This document shows positions 8,606 through 17,224 of a stretch of DNA of 64,000 nucleotides, piece by piece (the stretch's first letter is position 1; each line of letters opens with the position of its first letter). The position numbers and the translations under genes are program-made. The notes under the pieces are model-generated. The model saw only the letters and a program-made list of their open reading frames with translations. It was not told the DNA's origin and ran no database searches. This DNA comes from an uncultured Lachnospiraceae bacterium (lineage in GTDB: Bacteria > Bacillota > Clostridia > Lachnospirales > Lachnospiraceae), in assembly GCA_947174505.1 (NCBI GenBank), contig CAMWJF010000013.1, positions 1 through 64,000 on the forward strand. Reading direction: 5' to 3'.

Positions 8606-11020
8606 TTACAACTCTCTCAGCGCCCCGGCATCTGTTACCTCACAGCCCGGATAAAACACAGAAAGAATCTGCCCATAGTCGGCTCCCTGCTCTCCCATTG
8701 CCTTCGCACCGTTCTGGGACATACCGACGCCGTGCCCGAAGCCACCCCCAGTCAACGTATATCCTACCACACTTTCCCCGTCTTTTCCAGTATCAACGAC
8801 AGTATCCAGCACAAAAAAGCCGCTGGGAAGAAGCGTTCCCGGCACGGTTTCGCTCCCGTCCTGTTTCCTGACCGTGCTTTCTCTGTCACAGAGAACATAG
8901 CGGATATTGTATTCTGAAAACACCTTATAAGTTGCTTTCTCCGCCTCAATGGTCAGCTCCTGCGCAATCCCGCCTGCGCCTCTCTTTGTGATCTCAATCC
9001 TTTTCAATTTTCCCGTCTTTCCGATCGGCTCCGACACATAATAGTCTCCTTCCGCCTTTGTCAGTACAAACGCCGGCGCACTTGCGTACCGCTCCTTCAG
9101 ACGGGCGAACAGATTCTTTTCGTCCAGCTCCTCTACATGGTAGCTCCACCGGTACCAGGGTTCATCCTTCTCAAAGTCCGTTTCATGCACTGTAGTAATA
9201 AACTGACGAAAAACCGTTTCGTCCCGCAGGGATTCTGTGTCGAAATTCTCAGACACACCGGCCGCCGTTTCCTGCATCTCCCCGTTCCCGTTATCCACTG
9301 GCTGTGCTCCTTTCCGCTCTGCGTCATCCTCCTCAAAGCCGCCATCTGTTCCGGCCTCCGCTCCTTCCGGCCGCTCTTCTCCGCATGCTTCACTCACACG
9401 CACGCCATGCAAATACGGGATATCCTCGCCATTACCGCCCTGCCAGCTCACTACGTCCGTCCCTGCCCCGCAGGATGTTGAATAATAATAATTTCCCGCA
9501 GCCTCCCCCTCATAGGTAAGAAGCACCCCGTCCGTCTCCTTGACCGCTGTGGTAGCTGCCGCATGTTCCTCGATATTATGATAAACCTGATAGGCTGTGG
9601 TATCATCCACATGAGCGCCAAGTTCCGGGAGCCCCGCCCGTAAAATATAACGGTATGCATAGGTTCTGGCGCACACCGCCTGCGCCTTCAGCGCCTCCTG
9701 CGGATAAGAAGCCGGCATCTCGCTCGGCACCACGGCATAGAGATATTCCTCCAATGGCAGCTCATTGATCAGCACTATTCCCTGTTCCATCCGCAGACAT
9801 TCCATCGTTCCACGGTAAGCGTGATCCGCCCTGCCGCTCCCCTCCATTTCCACCGTAACCTTGTCCGTCAGATTCGCGCTCCGATAGGTCCTGCGCTCCC
9901 CCACGGCCATCTGATCACTCCGAAGCCGAATCTTTTCACCATCCACTAAAATGCCCACCGTCTCGTGGAAATTGCTGCCCGCCGCCGTGTTCTTTAGGAG
10001 GACACGGATCTGATCCGCCCCTGCCTCCTCGGATACCAGACAGGCATACACCTTCCCCCGGTCCACGACAAAATCCGTATCCGTACAGCCCACCCGCAGT
10101 TCTCCCTGCTCCAGCGTTCTCAGACTCCCATAAAGCTTATAGACTTCCATATCCTCCGCAACCTGATAAACGCCGTAATCTTCAATCTCCAATTCCTGCT
10201 CCGAAGCCCGAAGCAGTCTTCCGTGAATTTTTTCCCTGCGCTCCTCTGCCTCCACAATACATCCGTCCCGAAATGTCAGATCCGCAATCTGTTCCCGCTC
10301 AGGCGGATTTTTCAGGGCGTCTGCGGAAAGCGCCGCCCGGAATACGGTATCATGGTAAAAACAATCCAGTGTGCCGTCCTTGTTTTCCATCACCCAAACG
10401 CTTCCCAGATAATGGTCCTCCGGCAGTACCTCCACAATGGTCAGCAGCGTATTGCCCTGCACATAGACCTTTAATTCCTGCAGATCACTCTCCGCAAAGG
10501 CTGTCGAAGCATACGGACACGCCCCCTGCATCGCGCCGTTTTCCGTGTATGCCTCCGCCTTCTCCCGGTCTGTTTTCAGCACAAAGACCGTAGTTTCCCA
10601 GATCGAGGACTCCGTATCAAGATAAGCCAGAAAAATACGGAATGCCCGATACCAGTCCTCCTTTAAAAGAGCCTGTGCCGGCTCATAACGATCCCTGTAA
10701 TCGGGAAGCCCCCATTCCTCGGCCGCCAGACTTTCACACAATGCCAAATACTGTCCATATGTAAAATATGTATTTTCTCCCTCTTCTGACAGTTGCCGGT
10801 CAGTCTGCTTCTGCCCCTCACCGTCGGATGCAGATGCCGAAAAGGAGACCCCCAGCGCATCCAGCAGAATCTCCACATCCTCCACCGTAATCCGCTCCCC
10901 CTCCGGCTGGGAAGGCTTTTCCTCCTGTCCCTGTCGCCTTCCCAGAAAAAGACAAACGATAAATAACAGGCCGAAAAAAATAAGAGCCAGCTTCGCCAGT
11001 TGTTTTCCGTCAAACCTCAT
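8606..11020 (-). CDS. Oversized SpoIID/LytB-domain protein
   Basis: 804 residues with one N-terminal membrane anchor (about 7-27, LAKLALIFFGLLFIVCLFLG) and a long extracytoplasmic part. The SpoIID/LytB domain starts near residue 425 with LPLEEYLYAVVPSEMPASYP and ALKAQAVCARTYAYRY and ends with GGGFGHGVGMSQNGAKAMGE. SpoIID of Bacillus is a lytic transglycosylase for spore engulfment and has about 340 residues. Here the domain is preceded by about 400 residues I do not recognise and split by an acidic low-complexity insert of about 60 residues after the SCGAG...W stretch. The start has AAAGGG seven bases upstream. A role in spore or cell-wall peptidoglycan processing is likely but not shown. Confidence 0.85.
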   Translation of the reverse strand: MRFDGKQLAKLALIFFGLLFIVCLFLGRRQGQEEKPSQPEGERITVEDVEILLDALGVSFSASASDGEGQKQTDRQLSEEGENTYFTYGQYLALCESLAAEEWGLPDYRDRYEPAQALLKEDWYRAFRIFLAYLDTESSIWETTVFVLKTDREKAEAYTENGAMQGACPYASTAFAESDLQELKVYVQGNTLLTIVEVLPEDHYLGSVWVMENKDGTLDCFYHDTVFRAALSADALKNPPEREQIADLTFRDGCIVEAEERREKIHGRLLRASEQELEIEDYGVYQVAEDMEVYKLYGSLRTLEQGELRVGCTDTDFVVDRGKVYACLVSEEAGADQIRVLLKNTAAGSNFHETVGILVDGEKIRLRSDQMAVGERRTYRSANLTDKVTVEMEGSGRADHAYRGTMECLRMEQGIVLINELPLEEYLYAVVPSEMPASYPQEALKAQAVCARTYAYRYILRAGLPELGAHVDDTTAYQVYHNIEEHAAATTAVKETDGVLLTYEGEAAGNYYYSTSCGAGTDVVSWQGGNGEDIPYLHGVRVSEACGEERPEGAEAGTDGGFEEDDAERKGAQPVDNGNGEMQETAAGVSENFDTESLRDETVFRQFITTVHETDFEKDEPWYRWSYHVEELDEKNLFARLKERYASAPAFVLTKAEGDYYVSEPIGKTGKLKRIEITKRGAGGIAQELTIEAEKATYKVFSEYNIRYVLCDRESTVRKQDGSETVPGTLLPSGFFVLDTVVDTGKDGESVVGYTLTGGGFGHGVGMSQNGAKAMGEQGADYGQILSVFYPGCEVTDAGALREL

Positions 11021-11090
11021 ATCGCAGCCCTTTCCATGTCCTCCTCTATTACTATGCGCACAGAGGCGGAAATAGTATCTTTTGTATAAA

Positions 11091-11133
11091 GAAAAAGCTT
11101 CACGGTCAAATCCTTTTCATTCACCCGTGAAGC
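11091..11133 (-). terminator. Terminator of ddh
   Basis: On the minus strand GCTTCACGG (11125-11133) pairs with CCGTGAAGC (11097-11105) and is followed directly by TTTTTCTTT. It lies about 35 bases after the ddh stop codon and before the SpoIID-type gene. Confidence 0.85.
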
Positions 11134-11167
11134 CACCTGCCGTCGGCATTTCCCTTTTTCATATAAT

Positions 11168-12154
11168 CTACAGCATCGCCGCCCGCAGCTCTTCCCCTCT
11201 TTTCGCACTCAGATAAGCAGGCGGAATATCAAACACGGTCTTCGCCCCTGTCTGGCCCTCCTGATTCAGGCGATAGGCGGCTCTCGCATAAGCAATAATC
11301 ACGCTGGAAGTAAACTCCGGGTTGGAATCCAGCTTCAGGCTGTATTCTATCAGATGACTGTTCTCCTCTTCCCACCCCGTCTTTCCGCTGCGGAGCACAA
11401 ATCCTCCGTGCGGTATGCCGCTGTGATCTCTGAGAAGCGCCTCCTCGCTGATAAAATGTACAGTGGTATCGTAATCCGCAAAGTAATTCGGCATGGTCTT
11501 AATCTCCTGCTCCACCTTCGCTGCGTCCGCACCCTCCTCCAGAACGACAAAACACTCTCTTGTATGTTTTTCCCTTGTGGAAAGCTCAGGATTTTTCCCC
11601 TCTCTCACCGCGTCAAGAGCCGCTTCCACAGGAATCGTGTACTGCTTTGCGTTTTTCACGCCCGCAATCCGGCGAATCGCGTCACTATGTCCCTGGCTGA
11701 CGCCTTTTCCCCAGAACGTATAATCTTTCCCGTTCGGCAGAATGACGGAGGCGTACATCCTGTTTAAGGAAAACATCCCCGGATCCCAGCCCACGGAAAT
11801 GATTCCCACTTTTCCGGCTTCTTTCGCAGCAGCATCCACGTTGTCAAAGTGCTTCGGTATGTTGGCATGGGTGTCAAAGCTGTCTACTACATTGAACAGC
11901 TTCGCATAAGCCGGCGTCTGCTCCGGCAGATCCGTTGCGCTGCCGCCGCATAATATCATCACGTCAATTTTATCTTTCCATGCCGCCGCCTCGGATACAT
12001 GACAGACCTTCGCTGTTTTCGTGAGAATCTCTACTTTCTCCGGCGCTCTTCTGGTAAACACCGCCACAAGCTCCATATCCGCATTTTGTTTTACGGCGCA
12101 CTCCACGCCGCGCCCAAGATTTCCATAACCTAAAATTCCTATTCTGATACCCAT
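11168..12154 (-). CDS. ddh: meso-Diaminopimelate D-dehydrogenase
   Basis: NADPH-dependent enzyme that makes meso-diaminopimelate in one step from tetrahydrodipicolinate, for lysine and peptidoglycan. The 328-residue product begins MGIRIGILGYGNLGRGVE, a Rossmann nucleotide site, followed by MELVAVFTRRAP, both typical of Ddh. Further family stretches are FNVVDSFDTHANIP, SVGWDPGMFSLNRMYA and FWGKGVSQGHSDAIRRI. The frame is open upstream to 12355, but ATG at 12154 has GGAG six bases before it, and the upstream part overlaps a structured RNA and its terminator, so it is not coding. Confidence 0.95.
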   Translation of the reverse strand: MGIRIGILGYGNLGRGVECAVKQNADMELVAVFTRRAPEKVEILTKTAKVCHVSEAAAWKDKIDVMILCGGSATDLPEQTPAYAKLFNVVDSFDTHANIPKHFDNVDAAAKEAGKVGIISVGWDPGMFSLNRMYASVILPNGKDYTFWGKGVSQGHSDAIRRIAGVKNAKQYTIPVEAALDAVREGKNPELSTREKHTRECFVVLEEGADAAKVEQEIKTMPNYFADYDTTVHFISEEALLRDHSGIPHGGFVLRSGKTGWEEENSHLIEYSLKLDSNPEFTSSVIIAYARAAYRLNQEGQTGAKTVFDIPPAYLSAKRGEELRAAML

Positions 12155-12200
12155 TTTATTCTCCGTTCCGAAGCGTTTTGCTCCTTTTCTCCATACCTGC

Positions 12201-12229
12201 AAAAGCAGCCGTACAAGACGACTGCTTTT
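12201..12229 (-). terminator. Terminator of the candidate 6S RNA
   Basis: A 12-pair stem with arms 12201-12212 and 12218-12229 and a 5-base loop, with a T-rich 3' arm (CTGCTTTT) on the minus strand. It lies about 30 bases after the closing helix of the RNA candidate and before the ribosome binding site of ddh. Confidence 0.7.
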
Positions 12230-12257
12230 CCATCTTTTGTATAACCCCCAAAATGCC

Positions 12258-12432
12258 GGATCTTGTATTTTGACTCCTAGCAATGCTAGGTGGGTAACCG
12301 CAACCATACTTCTGTCTTCCACTGCGCAATGCCCAAAAGGCTGGAGGCCTGACATCTATATGACAATGTAGGAATCCCGTTTAAAGTATCTGTAGGTTCA
12401 AAATAACAAGACTTTGTCGCGCATTTCAGGTT
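12258..12432 (-). ncRNA. ssrS: Candidate 6S RNA (SsrS)
   Basis: Minus-strand RNA of about 175 nt. Its ends pair: UCUUGUuAUUUUGA (12411-12398) with UCAAAAUACAAGA (12273-12261). Inside are a hairpin CCUAGCAAUGCUAGG next to UUACCCACC, and a long imperfect middle helix with open regions, the shape expected of 6S RNA, which mimics an open promoter and binds housekeeping RNA polymerase. It has its own promoter and terminator and no open reading frame with a ribosome binding site. Segments such as GGGCAUUGCGCAGUGGAAGACAGAAG and GGUUGCGGUUACCCACC agree with what I remember of Clostridia 6S RNAs, but no covariance search was possible. Confidence 0.75.
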
Positions 12433-12438
12433 ATCTCT

Positions 12439-12467
12439 ATTATATCCGAATTGACCGCAGAATACAA
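12439..12467 (-). promoter_or_regulatory. Promoter of the candidate 6S RNA
   Basis: TATAAT (12439-12444) with TTGTAT 17 bases upstream (12462-12467) on the minus strand. The start point would be near 12432, a few bases before the closing helix of the RNA. The box lies between the RNA and the stop of the upstream GGDEF gene. Confidence 0.7.
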
Positions 12468-12486
12468 CAGAATTTTTTTCCACTCT

Positions 12487-13722
12487 TTATCTGTTGCTTT
12501 CCTTTTCCCGATACATCATTTCATCGGCTCTGTGGAACAGATGATGGAATGTTTCCCGCCCTGTCCGGGCATAAGAAGAACCCACGCTGGCGGAAACTTT
12601 TTTAAAGTTTTCATGTTTCGAATATTCCCCGTCAAGCCGATCCTTGAGCATCTTCCTTGTCTGCTCTACTTCTTCTTCGGTGCGCACCCCGGTCAGCACT
12701 ACCAGGAACTCGTCGCCTCCCATGCGGGCAATCACCCCCTCCGGTACAGTATCCTGAAGCGTTTTTGCCGTGAGAACCAGCGCCTTATCCCCTTCATGAT
12801 GGCCATAGATATCATTGACACTCTTAAAATGGTCCAGATCAATACAGTACACCGCTATGTGACCATTATCCTGTTTATCGATAAACTCATACACATACCG
12901 TCTGTTATACAGTCCCGTCAGGAAATCCGTGTTTGCATTCCTAATCATCATCTGCTCGTAAAGCTTCTCCTGCGTCACATCAATCGCAACGCCCACGGTT
13001 CCCATAACGCTTCCGTCCAAATCAAATAGAGGCGACTTATAGGTTTTCAACTCCCGCATACTGTCACCGATTTTGACCGTTTCATCGAAAATACAGGTCT
13101 CTCTCTTATCCATCACCTCGTACTCCGACTCCATGCAGATAAACTCGCCTTTGGCATACTCCTCCGGATCGATATCCCAAATATAGTAGTGACCACGTCC
13201 CTCAATCTGCTCCATAGTCTTATTGACAGCCTTGCAAAACGCCTCGTTGACTTTCATATGTGCGCCTTCTTTATCCTTATACCAGATCAGATGAGGAACG
13301 CTGTTGATCGTTGTGTCAAGGTAACTCTGTGTCTGCCAGAAATCCTTGCCCATTTTATAAGTCTTCTGCCAGCGAGTCAGACGAAACCGAAACTCTGCCT
13401 CCGTTAAAGGCATCACCCAAATATCCGTAATTTTCTCCGCGTCATCTTTTGTGGTCAAGAGCGCCGTCTGCTCCTGATCCGCCAACACAATCAGCTCCGT
13501 ATCCTTCCGCATATGGGAAAGCAGAAATGCAAGCGTTTCCGCCGCATCCGTCTGCCGTATATCCGCCAGAATCACATCAGCCCTGCCAGTCAGCTCTGCT
13601 TCCGCGCGGACGCTCCTCTGATATTCATGTGAAAAATGAAGAAACTGCGGCATCTGTTCCAATATTTCAAATAACTCATTCTGTTCAGTAATCATATAAA
13701 AACAAATTTCGCAATGATACAT
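12487..13722 (-). CDS. PAS-GGDEF diguanylate cyclase with a receiver-like N-terminus
   Basis: Signalling protein of 411 residues, probably cytosolic since no membrane segment is seen. Residues about 1-125 look like a degenerate receiver domain (ADVILADIRQ is where the phosphorylated Asp would be). A PAS domain follows (about 140-255, VPHLIWYKDKEGAHMKVNEAF), then a GGDEF domain (about 265-410) with NTDFLTGLYNRRY, DLDHFKSVNDIYGHHEGD and an intact RMGGDEFLVV active site, so it should make cyclic di-GMP. No RxxD inhibitory site is obvious. ATG at 13722 follows GGGGGAAGG; a TTG at 13746 is less likely. The 6S RNA candidate follows. Confidence 0.9.
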   Translation of the reverse strand: MYHCEICFYMITEQNELFEILEQMPQFLHFSHEYQRSVRAEAELTGRADVILADIRQTDAAETLAFLLSHMRKDTELIVLADQEQTALLTTKDDAEKITDIWVMPLTEAEFRFRLTRWQKTYKMGKDFWQTQSYLDTTINSVPHLIWYKDKEGAHMKVNEAFCKAVNKTMEQIEGRGHYYIWDIDPEEYAKGEFICMESEYEVMDKRETCIFDETVKIGDSMRELKTYKSPLFDLDGSVMGTVGVAIDVTQEKLYEQMMIRNANTDFLTGLYNRRYVYEFIDKQDNGHIAVYCIDLDHFKSVNDIYGHHEGDKALVLTAKTLQDTVPEGVIARMGGDEFLVVLTGVRTEEEVEQTRKMLKDRLDGEYSKHENFKKVSASVGSSYARTGRETFHHLFHRADEMMYREKESNR

Positions 13723-13883
13723 ATCCTTCCCCCAATTCCCAGGCAATTTCCAAAATCCACTGTTTCTTATTCATTTACCGCTTACCGGAATCAAAATTAT
13801 GCCAATTCCCAAAATCAACTGCCCATTCACAGGCGGCTTTGACATAGATCCCACCCGTCGCAGACAGGCTTCTCATAGTGTTT

Positions 13884-13912
13884 ATTTTACCATCTTTTGC
13901 CACAGATTCCAA
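13884..13912 (-). promoter_or_regulatory. Promoter of the PAS-GGDEF gene
   Basis: TTGGAA (13907-13912), a 17-base spacer and TAAAAT (13884-13889) on the minus strand, about 160 bases before the start codon. The 330-base gap between this gene and pckA otherwise holds only the pckA terminator; nothing else was seen in it. Confidence 0.55.
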
Positions 13913-13980
13913 CACTCTTGCCACAACCCGCTTTCACTATTGGCATTTTTGCCGGATCATCACATATTTTCCCAGAATAC

Positions 13981-14025
13981 GAAAAGTGTATCCGAAAATC
14001 AGCTGATTCCCGGATACACTCTTTC
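13981..14025 (-). terminator. Terminator of pckA
   Basis: AGTGTATCCG (14020-14011 on the minus strand) pairs with CGGATACACT (13994-13985) and is followed by TTTTC. It lies about 30 bases after the pckA stop. Confidence 0.85.
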
Positions 14026-14050
14026 TGCCTGTATAAAATTACCTGAAAAA

Positions 14051-15766
14051 TTACAGAGCGTTAACCAGCTTCTCAAGAGCTGCCAGTGCCTCGTCAGGAA
14101 GCTTATCATAACCTTCCTTCTTCTCAGCAAAGCCCTTAACTGCATCCACACGGGTCTGCAGAGCGCTCTTTAACTGTGCCTTGTAATCAGCGTCGTTCAA
14201 ATCAGGGGTGAAGTCGCCTGTCTTGCCGCTCCAGTCGTTCATGATTTCGATATCCTCGAAAGGACCCCACTGCTCGAATTTCGCCTTACCCTCAACGATG
14301 GTCTCAAGGATGCCAAGCGTATCTTCCTTCTGGCACTTGTGACCCATGAAGTCACCGGTATTCACGATGTAGCAGTCTACGTTCTTCTCCTCAACCAGCT
14401 TCTTGAACTTCTCATAGTCGTTAACCAGAGGATACGTTCTGAACGGGTTAGCATAAGGTACGATACGGATTGCATTCAGGTCGGTGCCTGCCGCAACACG
14501 CTCTGCCGTGGAAGTCTTGGTAGCCAGCGTAGCGCCCATAACGGATGCAAGCGCGGAACCTTTCAACTTAACGATCGGCGGAATGGTAGGATCCTTCATA
14601 ATCCAGAAGATCGCATTCACAGGTGCATCGATCTTATCTACACGGTTAGGAGACCATAATTTGGACTTGATCGCACGACCATTACCGTTTCTGATATCCT
14701 CGGTAACAAGCTGAATCTTTCCTTCGCTGTCCATGGTGCAGGAGCAGTTCTGAGCGGATAACAGGAACTCGTTGTCCGGGCAGCCTGTCGGATAATCCGA
14801 CGTCTTATCAAAGTAAGTAGGCTCAAGAGCGATAGAAGAACAGGTATCGCTGTTGATGATGAAGGCGTCGTCGTGAAGCACCTTGATGCCGCCGAACTGA
14901 TCGTACTTGCCATCATGCTTTGCATGGGTCAGGGTGGACTTACCGGAACCTGACAGACCATAAACGGAAGCAACGAACTTCTTGCCGCCCTCTAAGGAAT
15001 ATTCTTTCTGTCCGCCGTGGCAGGATGCATAACCGTTTCTGTTAGCAAGAGCCCATGCCATGGTCAGAGTACCCTTCTTGTGCTCACCAAAGTATTTCAT
15101 ACCGAGGATTGCAGCGCAGTTCTGGTTCGTATCGAAGTAGCACAGTGTCAGCGGATCGCTTAAGCAGCTGTAATCCACATCGGGAGCCTCGTGGGGTGCC
15201 CACTGGGGATCAGAGAAAATATAGATATCAGGCTCATTGCCACCGCCGATCGGCTGGGATTTCTTGTACATCTTTACGTACTCGTCGGACATATACTGGA
15301 AGTTAATCATCCAGTTGTAAAGCAGGTTCTCCTCTCCTTCCGGAATCAGAAGGTGAGCCTTTGCCATAAACTCAGTATCAAGACCTACAAAGCACTCTGC
15401 ATGATACATGGTTTTCCAGCGGGTCTCATAGATCGCGTCCATAACCACTTTATCCAGCTTCGCTTCATCCACACCGGGCTCGCCTTTAATACGGCGTGCT
15501 GCCGCATAACGGCCGGTTACCGCGCCGTCATTGAATAACAGAACCTTTGCATCTGCAGGAAGACCGAAAGTCTCGCCGTCCTTAATCGGCATATCAGTCA
15601 CCACGGTACCGGGTGAATTCTTTGCCAGCTCATATGCCTCTCTCAAGGTGTTAACCTTAACTACGTTGTTCCCGTAGAATGCCGCCTCAATAATGGAACG
15701 GGTTTTGGAAAAACCAACCTTGCCGGCGCCAATCTCGGAAATGGGATAATACGCTTTTGTTGCCAT
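14051..15766 (-). CDS. pckA: Phosphoenolpyruvate carboxykinase (ATP)
   Basis: Interconverts oxaloacetate plus ATP with phosphoenolpyruvate, CO2 and ADP. In anaerobes it often runs toward oxaloacetate. The product is 571 residues. The PEPCK-specific P-loop GLSGSGKST is at about 270-278, followed by GGIKVLHDDAFI (metal-binding Asp pair) and PTYFDKTSDYPTG. NGNGRAIKSKLWSPNRVD and the C-terminal NTGDFMGHKCQKEDTLGI are also present. It is a single-gene unit with its own promoter and terminator and GGAGG before the ATG. The leader contains a strong short hairpin (GGGGAACGGTTCCCC). Citrate synthase is two genes away, so the cell can feed oxaloacetate into citrate. Confidence 0.97.
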   Translation of the reverse strand: MATKAYYPISEIGAGKVGFSKTRSIIEAAFYGNNVVKVNTLREAYELAKNSPGTVVTDMPIKDGETFGLPADAKVLLFNDGAVTGRYAAARRIKGEPGVDEAKLDKVVMDAIYETRWKTMYHAECFVGLDTEFMAKAHLLIPEGEENLLYNWMINFQYMSDEYVKMYKKSQPIGGGNEPDIYIFSDPQWAPHEAPDVDYSCLSDPLTLCYFDTNQNCAAILGMKYFGEHKKGTLTMAWALANRNGYASCHGGQKEYSLEGGKKFVASVYGLSGSGKSTLTHAKHDGKYDQFGGIKVLHDDAFIINSDTCSSIALEPTYFDKTSDYPTGCPDNEFLLSAQNCSCTMDSEGKIQLVTEDIRNGNGRAIKSKLWSPNRVDKIDAPVNAIFWIMKDPTIPPIVKLKGSALASVMGATLATKTSTAERVAAGTDLNAIRIVPYANPFRTYPLVNDYEKFKKLVEEKNVDCYIVNTGDFMGHKCQKEDTLGILETIVEGKAKFEQWGPFEDIEIMNDWSGKTGDFTPDLNDADYKAQLKSALQTRVDAVKGFAEKKEGYDKLPDEALAALEKLVNAL

Positions 15767-15874
15767 TTTTACGTTCTCCTCCTTAAAAATTGTATTGGTT
15801 CACGGAATGTCCGGGGAACCGTTCCCCTGATATCCCGAATGTCCCTCACATGTACCTGTCCGTACACTTTTAAC

Positions 15875-15903
15875 ATTATCTCAGACCGCCTCTAAAAAGT
15901 CAA
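15875..15903 (-). promoter_or_regulatory. Sigma-A promoter of pckA
   Basis: TTGACT (15898-15903), a 17-base spacer and GATAAT (15875-15880) on the minus strand, about 110 bases before the pckA start. The leader in between holds a GGGGAAC/GTTCCCC hairpin. Confidence 0.8.
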
Positions 15904-15938
15904 TAGAGCAAAATCGCGGCACGCACTTCTGCCGAAAT

Positions 15939-16712
15939 TCAGAACAACGCCATTGTGGACTTCCTCTTTTCATTCATCTGCCGTCTCAGCATGGCCATCC
16001 GATACTGTCCGAATACCTCATCCTGTTTTTTCTTCGAAATCGCCTTCGGGAAATCCAGATCCTCCAGACGGCTTCTGGAAGAAAGCTGGTTAATTGCAGC
16101 AGAATGATTGAGATTGCGTGTATGCTGCAAAGCGTTAGTGGACGCACCCAGACTGCTTCTGCGCTGGGAAATCATATCCATTGCCTTATCTATGGCATCC
16201 AGACTGAAATTCTTCGAGGTAACGTCCAGATCAGCGATGCCCAAAGCTTCCAGCGTGGAATTCTCCATCTGGATATGCATACTGCCGCCATTCGGTGAAG
16301 TTGCAACTGCCATATCCGCCATACTGCCGTCCAAAAGCTTCTGCTCATTAAAGCTGGTGTCCCTTGCAAGCCCTTCTATGCCCTGTTTGAGCTGCTCGAT
16401 CTCTTTCTGGTAAATCTGCTTATCCGCATCGGAATTGATCCCGTTCATGGATTTCACTGCAAGCTCCCGGATTCTCTGTAAATAATCCGACATGCCGCCC
16501 AGAGCGCCCTCCGCCACATTGGAAGCGCCAATGGCCATTCCCGCGTTATCCGCTCCGACCTTATATCCGATTTCCTGCGTTTTCATCCTGTTCGCAATGG
16601 CAAGCCCCGCCGCGTCGTCCTTCGCCGTATTAATCCGTTTTCCGCTGGAAAGATGGGAATATGACCAAAACAGACTTTTCTGAGATGATACCGCACCCAC
16701 GTTCATACGCAT
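15939..16712 (-). CDS. Orphan flagellin-domain protein with an unusual basic C-terminus
   Basis: About 257 residues, without the hypervariable central region of large flagellins. The N-terminal flagellin domain is clear (LSSGKRINTAKDDAAGLAIA, later GALGGMSDYLQRIRELAVKS). The C-terminal D0/D1 half is recognisable (LGASTNALQHTRNLNHSA, RSRLEDLDFPKAISKKKQ). The last 25 residues, where flagellins normally carry a hydrophobic TAMLAQANQ-like helix, read YRMAMLRRQMNEKRKSTMAL and are strongly basic. Start is ATG 16712 or ATG 16706; the latter has the better spacing to GGGAGG. No flagellar, hook or sigma-28 gene is near, and the promoter looks like sigma-A. It may be a filament minor subunit or a protein with a changed role. 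Confidence 0.85.
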   Translation of the reverse strand: MRMNVGAVSSQKSLFWSYSHLSSGKRINTAKDDAAGLAIANRMKTQEIGYKVGADNAGMAIGASNVAEGALGGMSDYLQRIRELAVKSMNGINSDADKQIYQKEIEQLKQGIEGLARDTSFNEQKLLDGSMADMAVATSPNGGSMHIQMENSTLEALGIADLDVTSKNFSLDAIDKAMDMISQRRSSLGASTNALQHTRNLNHSAAINQLSSRSRLEDLDFPKAISKKKQDEVFGQYRMAMLRRQMNEKRKSTMALF

Positions 16713-16842
16713 GCTCCTCCCTTTACAAATACCTCTTGTTTCCACACTACATTTTAACCCGCAAACCCGCGCTTCGCGCTCCCTGTCCGCATTCGTCGGA
16801 CGTTTGCCCGTTAATGATGCAAGAAAAAATAAATGCCGCCTT

Positions 16843-16870
16843 CAGTCGCAGACTATCTTGTCTGCGACTG
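16843..16870. other. Perfect 11-bp stem-loop in the flagellin leader
   Basis: CAGTCGCAGAC (16843-16853) and GTCTGCGACTG (16860-16870) form a perfect stem with a six-base loop about 30 bases after the promoter. On the minus strand a T-rich stretch (TTTATTTTTTC) follows about 10 bases later. It could act as an attenuator or as RNA protection. Confidence 0.55.
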
Positions 16871-16896
16871 TGCTATGTTCTTTTTATATCAATTAT

Positions 16897-16925
16897 ATTA
16901 TACCGCCTGTAACCTAAAAAAACAA
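16897..16925 (-). promoter_or_regulatory. Sigma-A type promoter of the flagellin gene
   Basis: TTGTTT (16920-16925), a 17-base spacer and TATAAT (16897-16902) on the minus strand. No sigma-28 (TAAA-N15-GCCGATAA) site was seen, which is unusual for a flagellin gene. With the gltA promoter it forms the 512-base divergent region 16713-17224. Confidence 0.7.
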
Positions 16926-17053
16926 ACATAAAATAGGAAAAATTTCCACTCCCATAATGAACTGCACGCATTCCTGTCTGGTACTATTTTACTATTTCGT
17001 GCGCTAATATTGTTAACATAATATTAAATATTTGTTAAATTACTTATTTTTTC

Positions 17054-17083
17054 TTGTTTCCGCCCTGTTTTTCATGATATTAT
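17054..17083 (+). promoter_or_regulatory. Candidate promoter of gltA
   Basis: TTGTTT (17054-17059) and an extended -10 (TG at 17075-17076, TATTAT at 17078-17083) with an 18-base spacer, about 140 bases before the gltA start. An imperfect hairpin (GGGTAACCGTACGTACCC, near 17100) lies in the leader. The AT-rich stretch further upstream (16925-17050) shows nothing else. Confidence 0.5.
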
Positions 17084-17224
17084 AATGAAGTCGGTGCATG
17101 GGTAACCGTACGTACCCCTGCGCCGTTTTTGTCACAAATACACCCGAAGCATTTTCAGGGAAACAGCATTCGCTCTCTGAATCGGGATTCGGAACACCTT
17201 GATTTTGAAAGGAGGTACATCTCT

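Noticed and set aside
12155-12355. N-terminal extension of Ddh
   Set aside because: The family start with its ribosome binding site is at 12154. The upstream part is a structured RNA and its terminator.
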